DNA of 64,000 nucleotides from Kaistella treverensis (GTDB lineage: Bacteria > Bacteroidota > Bacteroidia > Flavobacteriales > Weeksellaceae): positions 310,001-374,000 of the forward strand of contig NZ_FORQ01000001.1 in NCBI RefSeq assembly GCF_900114045.1, read 5' to 3'. The notes below the pieces were generated by a model. That model had not been told where the DNA came from. It did no database searches and was given only the letters and a program-made list of their open reading frames with translations. Made by a program: the position numbers and the translations under genes. This document shows positions 50,211 through 59,491 of the stretch, piece by piece; positions within the stretch are counted from its first letter, which is position 1; each line of letters starts with the position of its first letter.

Positions 50211-52184
50211 ATGATTTCTAAGCAAACTATCGACAAAATATTTTCAGCCGTCCGCGTGGAAGAAATCATTGGCGAATATGTGCAGCTGAAGCGTACCGGT
50301 TCAAATTTCAAGGGTCTCAGCCCTTTTCATGACGAAAAAACTCCGAGTTTTGTGGTTTCGCCAAGCAAACAGATCTGGAAAGATTTTTCCTCCGGAAAAG
50401 GCGGAACAGCGATTTCGTTTTTGATGGATATTGAAAATTTCACCTATCCAGAAGCGTTGCGTCACGCCGCGAAAAAATACGGAATTGAAATTGAAGAGGA
50501 CAAAACCGAACTTTCCGATGAGCAAAAGCAGGCGCAAACCGATAAAGAATTGCTTTATAAAATTCATGAAATCGCAAGTGAATTTTATCAAAATCAGCTT
50601 TCTGAAACGGAAGAAGGCCGAACCATTGGCTATTCATATTTCAAAGAGCGCGAACTTCGTGATGATATTATTAAAAAATTTCACCTTGGATATTCGCCGG
50701 AACAGCGCAATGCTTTTACCGAATTTGCTTTAAATAAAGGTTACGGCAAAGAAATTTTGGAAAAATCCGGACTTTCTATTTTCCCCGAAAATGCACCAAA
50801 TGGTATTGACCGTTTTCGGGAACGTGTGGTTTTTCCGATTCATAGTTTCTCCGGTCGCATTTTAGGTTTTGGTGCCAGAATTTTAAAAAATAATGTAAAA
50901 ACCGCGAAATATTTAAATTCTCCGGAAACGGAAATTTACCATAAATCCAGCGTTCTTTACGGTTTAAACCAAGGCAAACAGGCAATTTCGAAAAATAATC
51001 TTTGTCTTTTGGTGGAAGGTTATATGGACGTGGTAGCGCTGCACCAGGCAGGAATTGAAAATGTGGTGGCGAGTTCTGGCACCGCTTTAACGGTGGATCA
51101 AATTAAGCTCATCAAACGCCTCACGGAAAATGTTACCATTCTTTTTGATGGCGATCCGGCCGGAATTAAAGCCAGCTTTCGAAGCATTGATTTGCTCCTC
51201 GCTGAGGAAATGAACATCAGAATCCTGCTTTTTCCGGATGGTGACGACCCGGATTCTTTTGCCCGAAAACATCCGCGCGAATATGTGGAAAATTTCATCG
51301 CCAAAGAAGCGAAAGATTTTATCGATTTTAAAGCCGAAATTTTACTGAAAGAAGCTGGTGATGATCCCATAAAAAAAGCGGAGGCCATCCGTGATATTGT
51401 AAAATCTGTCGCTTTTGTAAAAAATGCGCTGAAGCGTGAAGTTTATTTAAAGGAAGTCGCGACGAAATTCGGACTTTCGGAACAGTCGCTTTTTAATGAG
51501 CTGAATGTTCAGAAACAAATTCAGCAGCAAAATTCGCCGCAGCAAAAATCGGAGCCACAACAGAAAACCAAAATGGAAGTGGTGGCGCCGGAAATAGTTT
51601 CGGTAAATCCACTGCTGGAACTGGAAGAAAAACTCGTAAAGCATATGCTGAATTTCGGTGACCGCTTGCTCGAAAAAAGCGATGCGGAAAACAAACCTTT
51701 TAAAATCACAGTGATCGAGGAAATCATCAGTCATTTTGAAGAAGATGATTATGAAATTCAGTCGCCAATTAATGCGAAAATTATTTCGGAACTAAAGCAC
51801 GGACTCCAAAACAACGAAATAATTACGAGCGATTTTTTCTTAACTTTAATGGACGAAAGTCTGGTTCAGAAGGTTTCCTCCGCAATTCTGGAAGCTGATG
51901 AACTGAGCAACTGGGAAAAAAGCAATATTTTTCCGCCAAAACCCGGCGAAAAACTTGATGCGGAAATTGAAGATGATATCCTGATTCACAAAAGTCATTT
52001 CATCGAAAAACTGATTTATGACATCGTAAAAAAGCTGGATTCTTCAGCTGAAGGCGATGAAAATGAATACGTCGAGAATCTGAAAAAAATTATGATATTG
52101 AAATCCTTGCTGAATGAAATTAACAAAAAACTGAACCGGCAACTGACAAAAGGGCATAATTATTTTAAGGAACAAAAATTGTAA
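50211..52184 (+). CDS. dnaG: DNA primase
   Basis: A 657-residue primase making RNA primers for replication. The start MISKQTIDKIFSAVRVEEII at 50211 is preferred. An in-frame extension to 50085 runs through a repeat element. The N-terminal zinc-finger-like segment FKGLSPFHDEKTPSFVVSPSK and WKDFSSGKGG has lost most zinc ligands (Ser37, His40 kept, Asp58, Ser61). The Toprim catalytic core is intact (LLVEGYMDVVALHQAG, LFDGDPAGIKASFRSIDLLL, PDGDDPDSFARK), and the C-terminal helical domain (DnaB-binding) is present. The zinc-ligand loss may be lineage-wide. Confidence 0.95.
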   Translation: MISKQTIDKIFSAVRVEEIIGEYVQLKRTGSNFKGLSPFHDEKTPSFVVSPSKQIWKDFSSGKGGTAISFLMDIENFTYPEALRHAAKKYGIEIEEDKTELSDEQKQAQTDKELLYKIHEIASEFYQNQLSETEEGRTIGYSYFKERELRDDIIKKFHLGYSPEQRNAFTEFALNKGYGKEILEKSGLSIFPENAPNGIDRFRERVVFPIHSFSGRILGFGARILKNNVKTAKYLNSPETEIYHKSSVLYGLNQGKQAISKNNLCLLVEGYMDVVALHQAGIENVVASSGTALTVDQIKLIKRLTENVTILFDGDPAGIKASFRSIDLLLAEEMNIRILLFPDGDDPDSFARKHPREYVENFIAKEAKDFIDFKAEILLKEAGDDPIKKAEAIRDIVKSVAFVKNALKREVYLKEVATKFGLSEQSLFNELNVQKQIQQQNSPQQKSEPQQKTKMEVVAPEIVSVNPLLELEEKLVKHMLNFGDRLLEKSDAENKPFKITVIEEIISHFEEDDYEIQSPINAKIISELKHGLQNNEIITSDFFLTLMDESLVQKVSSAILEADELSNWEKSNIFPPKPGEKLDAEIEDDILIHKSHFIEKLIYDIVKKLDSSAEGDENEYVENLKKIMILKSLLNEINKKLNRQLTKGHNYFKEQKL

Positions 52185-52208
52185 AACAATCTGCGTAAAA
52201 AATATAAA

Positions 52209-52895
52209 ATGGATATTAAAAAAGATTTCAGAGATTTTTCTGTAAAACACTTAGGAAACAGCGGTTTGGCTACTGATCAATATATGGGAATGTACGGTCC
52301 TAATAACCTTACGCCTTATATTATGGAAGAACGTAGATTAAACGTCGCTCAAATGGATGTTTTTTCGCGTTTAATGATGGACCGAATTATCTTTTTGGGA
52401 ACCGGAATTGACGACCAGGTTGCAAATATTGTAACTGCTCAGCTTCTTTTCCTGGAAAGTTCAGATGCTTCTAAGGACATTCAGATTTACATCAATTCGC
52501 CGGGCGGCAGCGTTTACGCAGGTTTGGGAATTTATGACACTATGCAAATCATTAAGCCTGATGTAGCTACAATCTGCACCGGAATTGCAGCTTCAATGGG
52601 TGCTGTTCTTTTGGTTGCGGGTGAAAAGGGCAAACGTTCTGCGCTGAAACATTCGCGTGTGATGATTCACCAGCCAAGTGGTGGTGCACAAGGTGTAGCT
52701 TCTGATATGGAAATTAACCTGCGTGAAATGTTGAAACTGAAAAAAGAACTCTACGATATTATTTCTGAACATTCTGGTCAGACTTACGAATGGGTAGAAA
52801 AAGCGTCTGACAGAGATTATTGGATGACTTCCAGCGAAGCAAAAGATTATGGAATGGTGGATGAAGTTCTCCAAAGAAAAGTAGAAAACAAATAA
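52209..52895 (+). CDS. clpP: ATP-dependent Clp protease proteolytic subunit
   Basis: A 228-residue ClpP peptidase subunit for ClpX or ClpA. The catalytic Ser129 is in GIAASMGAVLLVAG and His154 is in RVMIHQPSGGAQG; the Asp is near residues 201-203 (SDRDYWMTSSEA). The N-terminal 45 residues include a propeptide-like segment (GMYGPNNLTPYIMEERR). It starts 24 bases after dnaG and has no clear promoter box of its own, so it may share the dnaG transcript. Confidence 0.96.
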   Translation: MDIKKDFRDFSVKHLGNSGLATDQYMGMYGPNNLTPYIMEERRLNVAQMDVFSRLMMDRIIFLGTGIDDQVANIVTAQLLFLESSDASKDIQIYINSPGGSVYAGLGIYDTMQIIKPDVATICTGIAASMGAVLLVAGEKGKRSALKHSRVMIHQPSGGAQGVASDMEINLREMLKLKKELYDIISEHSGQTYEWVEKASDRDYWMTSSEAKDYGMVDEVLQRKVENK

Positions 52896-52915
52896 TCTTC
52901 TTTGAATTAAAATAG

Positions 52916-52946
52916 AAATGCGCCTCAATTGAAGCGCATTTTTTTA
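52916..52946 (+). terminator. Rho-independent terminator after clpP
   Basis: Stem AAATGCGC and GCGCATTT with a 10-base loop and a T-run. It may also serve tpiA on the minus strand. Confidence 0.88.
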
Positions 52947-52964
52947 TTTTAGAAATTCGAAAAA

Positions 52965-53726
52965 TTAGGCGTTAAAAGCCTCAATAATTTTAGAAAAATC
53001 TCCGATTTTTAATGCAGCACCGCCGATCAATCCACCGTCGATGTCTGGTTTTGAAAAAATTTCCTTTGCATTGTCCGGTTTAACCGAACCGCCGTATAAA
53101 ATAGAAATTTCATCAGCAACTTCTTTTCCGTATTTCTCAGCAATTAAGCTTCTGATATGCGCGTGAATTTCCTGTGCCTGTTCCGGTGAAGCTGTTTCCC
53201 CGGTTCCGATTGCCCAAACCGGTTCATAAGCGATGACCACTTTTTTAATCTCTTCGGCGCTTAATGTAAATAAAGCAACTTCAGTTTGGTTTTTCACCAC
53301 TTCAAGGTGTTTCCCGGATTTTCTTTGCTCCAAAGTTTCGCCGTTGCAGTAAATTGGTGTTAAACCTTTTTCTAAAGCCAGTTTAATTTTAGCATTGCAG
53401 TGCGAATCGGTTTCGCCGTGATACTGACGTCTCTCAGAGTGGCCGATAATTGAACCGGTCGCGCCAATGGATTCCAGCATTTCAGCAGAAATTTCACCTG
53501 TATAAGCGCCGCTTTCGTATTCGCTCATATCCTGCGAAAAAATTCCGACTTCATTTAAAGCAAATAAATCTTTCGCCATCAAAAGATACAGCGCCGGTGG
53601 TGCAATCCAGATTTCGCAGTTGGAAGCATTTTCTTTGGTATAATTTAACAGCTGCAACATCAATTGCTGAGCTTCAATTACATTTTTGTTCATTTTCCAG
53701 TTTCCTGCAACAATATTTTTTCTCAT
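52965..53726 (-). CDS. tpiA: Triosephosphate isomerase
   Basis: A 253-residue glycolytic TIM barrel. It starts MRKNIVAGNWKMNKN (catalytic Lys). GSIIGHSERRQYHG carries the catalytic His and VIAYEPVWAIGTGETASPEQA the catalytic Glu. SILYGGSVKPDNAKEI and DGGLIGGAAL close the barrel. It ends the minus-strand run that begins with the DUF1599 gene. Confidence 0.97.
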   Translation of the reverse strand: MRKNIVAGNWKMNKNVIEAQQLMLQLLNYTKENASNCEIWIAPPALYLLMAKDLFALNEVGIFSQDMSEYESGAYTGEISAEMLESIGATGSIIGHSERRQYHGETDSHCNAKIKLALEKGLTPIYCNGETLEQRKSGKHLEVVKNQTEVALFTLSAEEIKKVVIAYEPVWAIGTGETASPEQAQEIHAHIRSLIAEKYGKEVADEISILYGGSVKPDNAKEIFSKPDIDGGLIGGAALKIGDFSKIIEAFNA

Positions 53727-53737
53727 TTCAAAGGGTT

Positions 53738-54094
53738 TTAATCCAGTTTCCAGATATTTTTCATCATTTTATAAAAATCGTGTTCCGGCTCGGAAACCTG
53801 CTCATCTGCTTTAATTAAAGTTTTGGCAAATTTCGCGAAAGAAATTCTTTCTTCCTCTGTGGAATCGTCCAGAAAACATTGCGCATGAAATTCAAAATGT
53901 TTTTTCCAGTCTTGCTGTTTCAGCGTTGCAATGGTGTCTAATTCATCATCTAAATCCATTTTAAATGGAAATTCATCCGCAAGATACTTTTGGATATACA
54001 TGCCTTCTTCAGGCGCAAATTCGCCGTCAATTGCTGACAGAATCATCAGCAAATGATATCCGGCAATAGATTTATTAGATTTTTTTGAATACAT
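53738..54094 (-). CDS. TerB-like helical protein
   Basis: A 118-residue all-helical protein resembling the TerB tellurite-resistance-type fold (YHLLMILSAIDGEFAPEEGMYIQKYL, then LIKADEQVSEPEHDFYKMMKN). TerB domains bind metal or act in stress responses, but no other ter genes are nearby. Its stop is 11 bases before tpiA and its start is 7 bases after the BT_3928-type gene. Function unknown. Confidence 0.7.
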   Translation of the reverse strand: MYSKKSNKSIAGYHLLMILSAIDGEFAPEEGMYIQKYLADEFPFKMDLDDELDTIATLKQQDWKKHFEFHAQCFLDDSTEEERISFAKFAKTLIKADEQVSEPEHDFYKMMKNIWKLD

Positions 54095-54101
54095 TTTTGT
54101 T

Positions 54102-55196
54102 TTATTTTTTTTGTTTAATATAGTCTTCAGCAGAACGTTTGTCTACTATTTTTCCGTTTTCCAGCGTAAGCACAAACGGATTACTTCTCGCGATTGTTTT
54201 AATCGCGGTGCCGTCCATCGTTGCATTTGGAAGTGTTTTAAAAGTGTCCGGTTCGGTAGAAATTCCGTGCACAAAAGCACTTTTTTCCTGATTTATAATG
54301 GCTTCAGCTTGTGCTAAAACATTGATGTTTGCTTCCTTTGGTTTATACGCGAAAATCAAAATGGCTTTTGGCGCATTTAAAATTTCATCGGTTAAATCTT
54401 TTCCATCCGCGGTTTCAGGTTTAAATTTACCAATTTCAGATTCGTAACCTTGTTTGGTCATTTTCGTAGTGGTCTTCGATTCATCTATTTTCCACGGCGA
54501 ACCGGTTTCCCAATATTTTTTGTCGTTCACATATTCGTCCTGATTTACCTCCAAAGTTTCACCTGTTTTTTCATTTTTCAAAACATAAAAAGTTTTAAAA
54601 ATTGACGGGTTTTTATCGAGTTTTTTTCTTTCCAGCTTCATGTCCGTCCCGATTTTATAATCGCGGAAATCAATCACCGGCTCATGCGTAATTCCCCAGT
54701 TGATAACAAAAACCATCGTCATGAAAGCGAATGCCGAAAGGTATTTTTTAAATTGTGTTTTTTCTTCCGGTTCCTCAAATTCATTTCGGTAAAGAAAATA
54801 AAGCACCGCCAAACCAATCAGCAAAATAATGTCTTTCCAGAAACTTTGCCACGGCGTAAGTTTCAAAGCATCGCCAAAGCAGCCGCAATCGGTAACAACA
54901 TTAAAATAGGCTGAATAAAAGGTTAAAAAAGCGAAAAAAACGCACAGCGCCAAAAGTGCGGAAAGTGTGAATTTCAAATAGTTTTTCAGTAAAAGAAAAA
55001 AGCCAAGAACAAGCTCCAGAATAACCACGATTATTGCGATAATCAGCGCCTGCTTTTCTAAAAACGGCATATTGAAAACCGCGGGCGAAAAATATTCTTC
55101 AAGTTTAAAGGAAAAACCAACAACATCAACTGCTTTTACAAAACCGGAAACCAAAAAAATAAGCGCAATTACAATACGCAGAATATTTTTAAACAT
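54102..55196 (-). CDS. BT_3928-type DoxX-family membrane protein
   Basis: A 364-residue protein. The N-terminal half is a DoxX-like membrane bundle (FKNILRIVIALIFLVSGFVKA, then KQALIIAIIVVILELVLGFFLL, then a GCFGDALKLTPWQSF segment). The C-terminal soluble half (about residues 190-360) is of the type found in the BT_3928 family and contains LTLENGKIVDKRSAEDYI. Homologues are common in Bacteroidota near tpiA and folP. Function is not established. Confidence 0.78.
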   Translation of the reverse strand: MFKNILRIVIALIFLVSGFVKAVDVVGFSFKLEEYFSPAVFNMPFLEKQALIIAIIVVILELVLGFFLLLKNYLKFTLSALLALCVFFAFLTFYSAYFNVVTDCGCFGDALKLTPWQSFWKDIILLIGLAVLYFLYRNEFEEPEEKTQFKKYLSAFAFMTMVFVINWGITHEPVIDFRDYKIGTDMKLERKKLDKNPSIFKTFYVLKNEKTGETLEVNQDEYVNDKKYWETGSPWKIDESKTTTKMTKQGYESEIGKFKPETADGKDLTDEILNAPKAILIFAYKPKEANINVLAQAEAIINQEKSAFVHGISTEPDTFKTLPNATMDGTAIKTIARSNPFVLTLENGKIVDKRSAEDYIKQKK

Positions 55197-55197
55197 A

Positions 55198-55764
55198 TCA
55201 AATAAAATCTGGTTTAAAAGTCGTTTTTTCCTCGGAAAATTTAATAAGGCAGAAAACGGCGTAATTCAGCATGTCGAAGTAATTCGCATCAATTCCTTCT
55301 GAAACCAAAGTTTCGCCGGCATTATCTTCAATCTGCTTGGTTCTGAGGACTTTTTGGTAAATGAGATCGGTGATGGATGAAATTCTCATTTCGCGCCAGG
55401 CTTCGCCGTAATCATGATTTTTTTTCAGCATCAAATCTTTTGCTTCCTGTGCAAAGCGGTCGTACAAGCTCAGTATTTCAGCTTTGTCTTGTTTAAAATC
55501 GTCGGCAATACCTTTTTCCAGCTGAATGAGACCGATAATAGAGTAGTTCACGATCGCAATGAAGTTTTCTTCTTCGGATTCACCAACTTTAGAAACACCG
55601 ATGGTCTGAAAATTTCTGAGACTTTTAACCTTGATAAAAAGCTGGTCGGTTAAAGACGGTGTGCGCAAAACCCGGAAAGATGCGCCATAATCTGTAAGCT
55701 TATGACTGAAAAGTTCGCGGCATTCGGCAATTACCTGGTCAAACTGTTGAGCTGTTTTTTGCAT
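55198..55764 (-). CDS. DUF1599 protein
   Basis: A 188-residue protein of two similar segments (KTAQQFDQVIAECRELFSHKLTDYGASFR and the second YDRFAQEAKDLMLKKNHDYGEAWR, each with an [LN]DYG[AE] motif). It resembles MazG-like nucleotide pyrophosphohydrolases. It begins the minus-strand run to tpiA and has its own promoter box. It is divergent from folP. Confidence 0.8.
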   Translation of the reverse strand: MQKTAQQFDQVIAECRELFSHKLTDYGASFRVLRTPSLTDQLFIKVKSLRNFQTIGVSKVGESEEENFIAIVNYSIIGLIQLEKGIADDFKQDKAEILSLYDRFAQEAKDLMLKKNHDYGEAWREMRISSITDLIYQKVLRTKQIEDNAGETLVSEGIDANYFDMLNYAVFCLIKFSEEKTTFKPDFI

Positions 55765-55781
55765 AAAAATTCTAAACTTTT

Positions 55782-55789
55782 CAAAGATA
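55782..55789 (-). promoter_or_regulatory. -7 box for DUF1599
   Basis: TATCTTTG on the minus strand, 17 bases before the ATG. Confidence 0.5.
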
Positions 55790-55808
55790 AGAATTTCGGC
55801 TGAGAGTT

Positions 55809-55841
55809 TTGGCGGCGGAACGCGCTAAAATTGTATTTTTG
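55809..55841 (+). promoter_or_regulatory. folP promoter
   Basis: TTG at 55809-55811, a 22-base spacer and TATTTTTG at 55834-55841, only 4 bases before the ATG at 55846, predicting a leaderless mRNA. Confidence 0.5.
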
Positions 55842-55845
55842 TCTG

Positions 55846-56703
55846 ATGAAAAGTGCAGTTTCACCTCCGGTTTTCCCCATTTTCCGCACCATAAATTGTC
55901 GTGGCCGTCTGATCGATTTGTCGAAACCGAAAATTATGGGAATTTTAAATTTAACTCCGGATTCCTTTTCGGACGGCGGAAAATTTAATTCAGAAAAAAG
56001 TGCCGTTTTGCAGGCAGAAAAAATGATTTCAGAAGGTGCAGAAATTATTGATATCGGTCCACAATCTACGCGTCCGAAAGCCGAACTGCTGACTGCAAAA
56101 GAAGAAATTTCCCGCTTAAAAGGCATAATTTCTCAAATTAAAAAACAGTTTCCCGACACTTTAATTTCGCTGGATACTTTCTATTCGGAAACGGTAAAAT
56201 TTGGTTTTGATGAAGGAATTGATATCATTAATGATATCTCCGGCGGAATGTACGATGACAAAATGTTCGAAATCGCGGCTGAAACGCAACTTCCATACAT
56301 CTTAATGCACGTAAATCCAGGTTATAAAGACATGCACGTAAAAGTCGTTCCGGACGATATTATTCTGGCGTTAAACTATTATTTTTCCGAAAAAGTGGAA
56401 CAGCTTCGAAAACTCGGAGTGAAAGATATTATTCTGGATCCGGGTTTTGGTTTTGGGAAAAATGTGGCGCAACAACATCAACTTCTCGACGAATTGCAAC
56501 ATATTTCTTTCGGCACTTTTCCGCTGTTGATCGGTATTTCACGGAAATCTTTTATTTACAAGCCTTTAGGAAAAGGAGCTTTGGATATCTTAGAAGAAAC
56601 GCAAAAATTGCACCTTAAAGCACTGAAAAACGGCGCTAAAATCTTACGCGTGCACGATGTTGCGGAAACAAAAAAAATACTGGATATTTTCCTCGAAAAT
56701 TAG
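55846..56703 (+). CDS. folP: Dihydropteroate synthase
   Basis: A TIM-barrel enzyme condensing hydroxymethyl-dihydropterin diphosphate with p-aminobenzoate, the target of sulfonamides. I chose the ATG at 55846 (MKSAVSPPVFPIFR) because the upstream in-frame ATG at 55831 lies inside the promoter box. Motifs are IMGILNLTPDSFSDGG, IDIGPQSTRP, DIINDISGG and DPGFGFGKNVAQQ. No known resistance change is evident. It is divergent from DUF1599 and its end overlaps a small minus-strand gene by 4 bases. Confidence 0.95.
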   Translation: MKSAVSPPVFPIFRTINCRGRLIDLSKPKIMGILNLTPDSFSDGGKFNSEKSAVLQAEKMISEGAEIIDIGPQSTRPKAELLTAKEEISRLKGIISQIKKQFPDTLISLDTFYSETVKFGFDEGIDIINDISGGMYDDKMFEIAAETQLPYILMHVNPGYKDMHVKVVPDDIILALNYYFSEKVEQLRKLGVKDIILDPGFGFGKNVAQQHQLLDELQHISFGTFPLLIGISRKSFIYKPLGKGALDILEETQKLHLKALKNGAKILRVHDVAETKKILDIFLEN

Positions 56704-56936
56704 TTTAAACCCGAGAGTTTTTCGGCGTATTCTGCGGCAAATTGCTTCCGGTCACTTTCAAGTTTTTCTAAATTTTCGGGCAATATGTAGGTGAAAAGAA
56801 TTTTGTCTTCGTCATCAAGAAAAATAATTTCTTTTTCATTACCATCGATCATTTGTGTGAAAATTTCCCACATCGACGTGTCTTTCGCTTTTAAAAGTTC
56901 AAAAAAAGAACTTGCTTTAATCTGTATATTTTTCAT
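56700..56936 (-). CDS. Small hypothetical protein, 78 residues
   Basis: A 78-residue cytoplasmic protein (MKNIQIKASSFFELLKAKDT at the start) with a Glu- and Asp-rich middle. It lies directly after the DUF5686 gene stop (2-base gap), so it is probably co-transcribed with it, and it overlaps the folP end by 4 bases. No family recognised. A real gene is supported by its clean ORF and tight packing only. Confidence 0.55.
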   Translation of the reverse strand: MKNIQIKASSFFELLKAKDTSMWEIFTQMIDGNEKEIIFLDDEDKILFTYILPENLEKLESDRKQFAAEYAEKLSGLN

Positions 56937-56938
56937 TT

Positions 56939-59377
56939 CTAAAATCCTAAAAGGCTCAATTTCAATTGAACCGCAAAATTATCTTTGAACGAATCGGTCG
57001 CGTAATGACCAACGCGGTAGAAAAGTCCTAAATCGAACGGTGTTCCTAAAATATGGTTGGTTTCAAAACCGATTTCCTGGTAAAGATGATCCAGTTTTTC
57101 AAATTTAAACTGGTGAAATTCCGGGTTTTTCATGTCGCCGGTAATTCCTTTATACAGCAAATTGAAGCTTGAAGTCGTTTTTCCAACCGTACGGAAATAA
57201 AACGGCAAACGGTGCGTGAAGTAATAACCGATGAATTTGTCGTTGTAATATTTTCCGCCTTCCATGGTCGCAAAACCGAGATACGACGTAAAATTAAAAT
57301 TGAAAGAAGAGCTGGCAGTTCCAAGCCCGTTGATCGCAAATTGATGCCAGATCGGCGCTTCGCCCGTCGTTAAACCCGTATAAGCGCGTAGTCCGGTAAG
57401 TCCGGCTTTTGTTTTAAACTGATGCTGCGCTAAAAAATCAAAACGGCTGAAATTAAAATCGCCACCTAAAGTTTTCAAAGCCTGTTCATAATTAAAGTAA
57501 AATTCAGGATATTTCTGGTCATAAGTCACTTTGCCAGACGGCGTCATCATGCTTTTCGAGCGCGGCGTGTATTTCAAAGTCAGCTGTGTGGCAAAATTTT
57601 CAAACTCAACACCAAGATCATTAAAATTATAATTAAATTTTGCTGCTTCGCGCTCCTTTTTTGCGGAAATTTTCAGCGTTAAAGTGTTTGTCAAATCATT
57701 TTCGTACGAGAGCTTATAACCTTCAAAACCGTAGAAACGGTCGTTGCTGGCGTCAATTCCACCGTTCATTACTTTCATTTTGAAGTTCCACAAATCTTCA
57801 TTGAAGCGTCCGGCAGCTTCAACGTCGTTGTAATATTCTGCCCGGAAAAACGAGGTTTTTTCTAAAGTTGTCTTAATGTCGATTCCGGCGCCGTATTTCC
57901 AGGTGTGATCTTTAAAACCGTAACCAAAATAAGCGTCGGGTGAAAAATATTTGTTGAATTTTTCATTGGTTTTCACGCCGGCACCAAGACGAACTCCTTC
58001 GTAAAGATTATATTTGAAGAGCTGAAGTGCGTCAAAATCTACTTTACCAACGCGCAGTTTTCCGTCTAACAAGCCACTCAAAATATTCAGTTTTTGATCG
58101 AGTTTATACTTTTGCCCAACGCTGTCAATCGCGGTGTAAGTCATTTGTTCACGCGCTGTTAATGGTTCCGTTCGGTATAAATCCAGCGAATTTCCGTCAG
58201 AATTTTTTACCGATAGCGAGTAACCAGAGAACTTTTTCGGTTCCAGATCCGGATTAATTCTAAAATCAAAATAATCCGAACGTATGTAAACATAGCTCCC
58301 GAATTTTTTGCCGGCTTTTTGCTGTTTTTTTTCGTTTTTATCTTCTGGTTGTTCAGCATCGAAATTGGTGCTGCCCATTTTCAGCTTTAAATTTTCCTGC
58401 AGCAGAAACCATTTATTGTCAATCGGCGTCCAAATGCTGGTTATCGTGCCGTTGCTTTTAACTTTGCTGTTGCTTTCGATTTTTTTCAAAGCATAATTTT
58501 CAGCATCGATGTAAAGATAGCCGTTGAATTTCCTTCGTTGGACCGGTTTTTTATAATCTGCCTGACGAAAGCGGATGACGTAATTTTTTCGCCCGTCGAT
58601 CATGATGCTGTCGGTGAGGAAAAAGCGGTAAAGCGCGCGGTTTTCTTCGCGGATTTCGCGTGGAATCTGGTTTCTGTTGGAGCGCAGCGCGAGCAGTTCA
58701 TAAACAGGTTCCTGCAAACCCGAAATGCGGTTATCCAGAATATTTACTTTTTCACCATATTTTTTTGAAAACAGGAATTCAGTGGCGCGTTCCCACAAAA
58801 ACATTTTGTTGCGGCCGAGTAGTTTCATTACATTTTCAGTTTCCAGCGAATCCTTTTTCTGATCTGTGGTTTGCGTGGTCTTGGGAAGCGTTTTCAGTGA
58901 ATCAATCATATTATCCAGCGATTGATTATACTGCTGAATGCTGTCCTGATCTAAATCGTAGGAGATTTTTTCGTAGGATTTATAAGAATAAGAATCCAGG
59001 CTTTTCGGTGAATTTTCTTTATAATTATCATTCACTTTTTTTAAAATCGCCAAAGCACGCGGATCGCTTTTATCAGCGATAATTACAGCCTGAATAGACT
59101 GGGTTTTGGGATCTGTTTTAGACAGTGCAATTTCCATCACTTTATCCACGACAACGTCGTCTTCATAATAACCGGCAGCTTTTACCGAAACCTGCTTGCA
59201 TTTTGTTTTAAAAGATAAAACGCCATTTTTATCTGTTTTACCGGCTAATTTTTCTTTGCAGAAAATCTCGGCATTCGCCAAAGGAACGCGGTCACCAGTG
59301 CTGAAAACAGTAATTTTGGACTGCCCGAAAGCGGCAAGGGAAATAAAGAAAAAGAGCGAGAATAAAGATTTTTTCAT
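56939..59377 (-). CDS. DUF5686 outer-membrane protein with carboxypeptidase-regulatory-like N-terminus
   Basis: A large exported protein with a signal peptide (MKKSLFSLFFFISLAAFGQ from the ATG at 59377; an upstream in-frame TTG would add three residues). The N-terminal domain is of the CarboxypepD-regulatory-like type, with VPLANAEIFCKEKLAGKTDKN. The rest is the DUF5686 region, with many beta-strand segments in the C-terminal half (barrel-like) and the final Phe of LKLSLLGF. Such Bacteroidota proteins are probably envelope-biogenesis or transport factors, but their function is unknown. A -7 box ends 6 bases before the start. Confidence 0.85.
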   Translation of the reverse strand: MKKSLFSLFFFISLAAFGQSKITVFSTGDRVPLANAEIFCKEKLAGKTDKNGVLSFKTKCKQVSVKAAGYYEDDVVVDKVMEIALSKTDPKTQSIQAVIIADKSDPRALAILKKVNDNYKENSPKSLDSYSYKSYEKISYDLDQDSIQQYNQSLDNMIDSLKTLPKTTQTTDQKKDSLETENVMKLLGRNKMFLWERATEFLFSKKYGEKVNILDNRISGLQEPVYELLALRSNRNQIPREIREENRALYRFFLTDSIMIDGRKNYVIRFRQADYKKPVQRRKFNGYLYIDAENYALKKIESNSKVKSNGTITSIWTPIDNKWFLLQENLKLKMGSTNFDAEQPEDKNEKKQQKAGKKFGSYVYIRSDYFDFRINPDLEPKKFSGYSLSVKNSDGNSLDLYRTEPLTAREQMTYTAIDSVGQKYKLDQKLNILSGLLDGKLRVGKVDFDALQLFKYNLYEGVRLGAGVKTNEKFNKYFSPDAYFGYGFKDHTWKYGAGIDIKTTLEKTSFFRAEYYNDVEAAGRFNEDLWNFKMKVMNGGIDASNDRFYGFEGYKLSYENDLTNTLTLKISAKKEREAAKFNYNFNDLGVEFENFATQLTLKYTPRSKSMMTPSGKVTYDQKYPEFYFNYEQALKTLGGDFNFSRFDFLAQHQFKTKAGLTGLRAYTGLTTGEAPIWHQFAINGLGTASSSFNFNFTSYLGFATMEGGKYYNDKFIGYYFTHRLPFYFRTVGKTTSSFNLLYKGITGDMKNPEFHQFKFEKLDHLYQEIGFETNHILGTPFDLGLFYRVGHYATDSFKDNFAVQLKLSLLGF

Positions 59378-59383
59378 ACCAAG

Positions 59384-59391
59384 CAAAAGTA
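59384..59391 (-). promoter_or_regulatory. -7 box of the DUF5686 gene
   Basis: TACTTTTG on the minus strand, 6 bases before the ATG at 59377. The nearest TTG gives a 24-base spacer. Confidence 0.45.
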
Positions 59392-59491
59392 TTCAAAAAA
59401 ATAGAATAAAAACAGCAAATTTTTAGCAACAAAGATGGTAGTTGGTGAAAATTAGCTGTTAAAACACCTAATTTTTTAAAGTTTTATAAAC

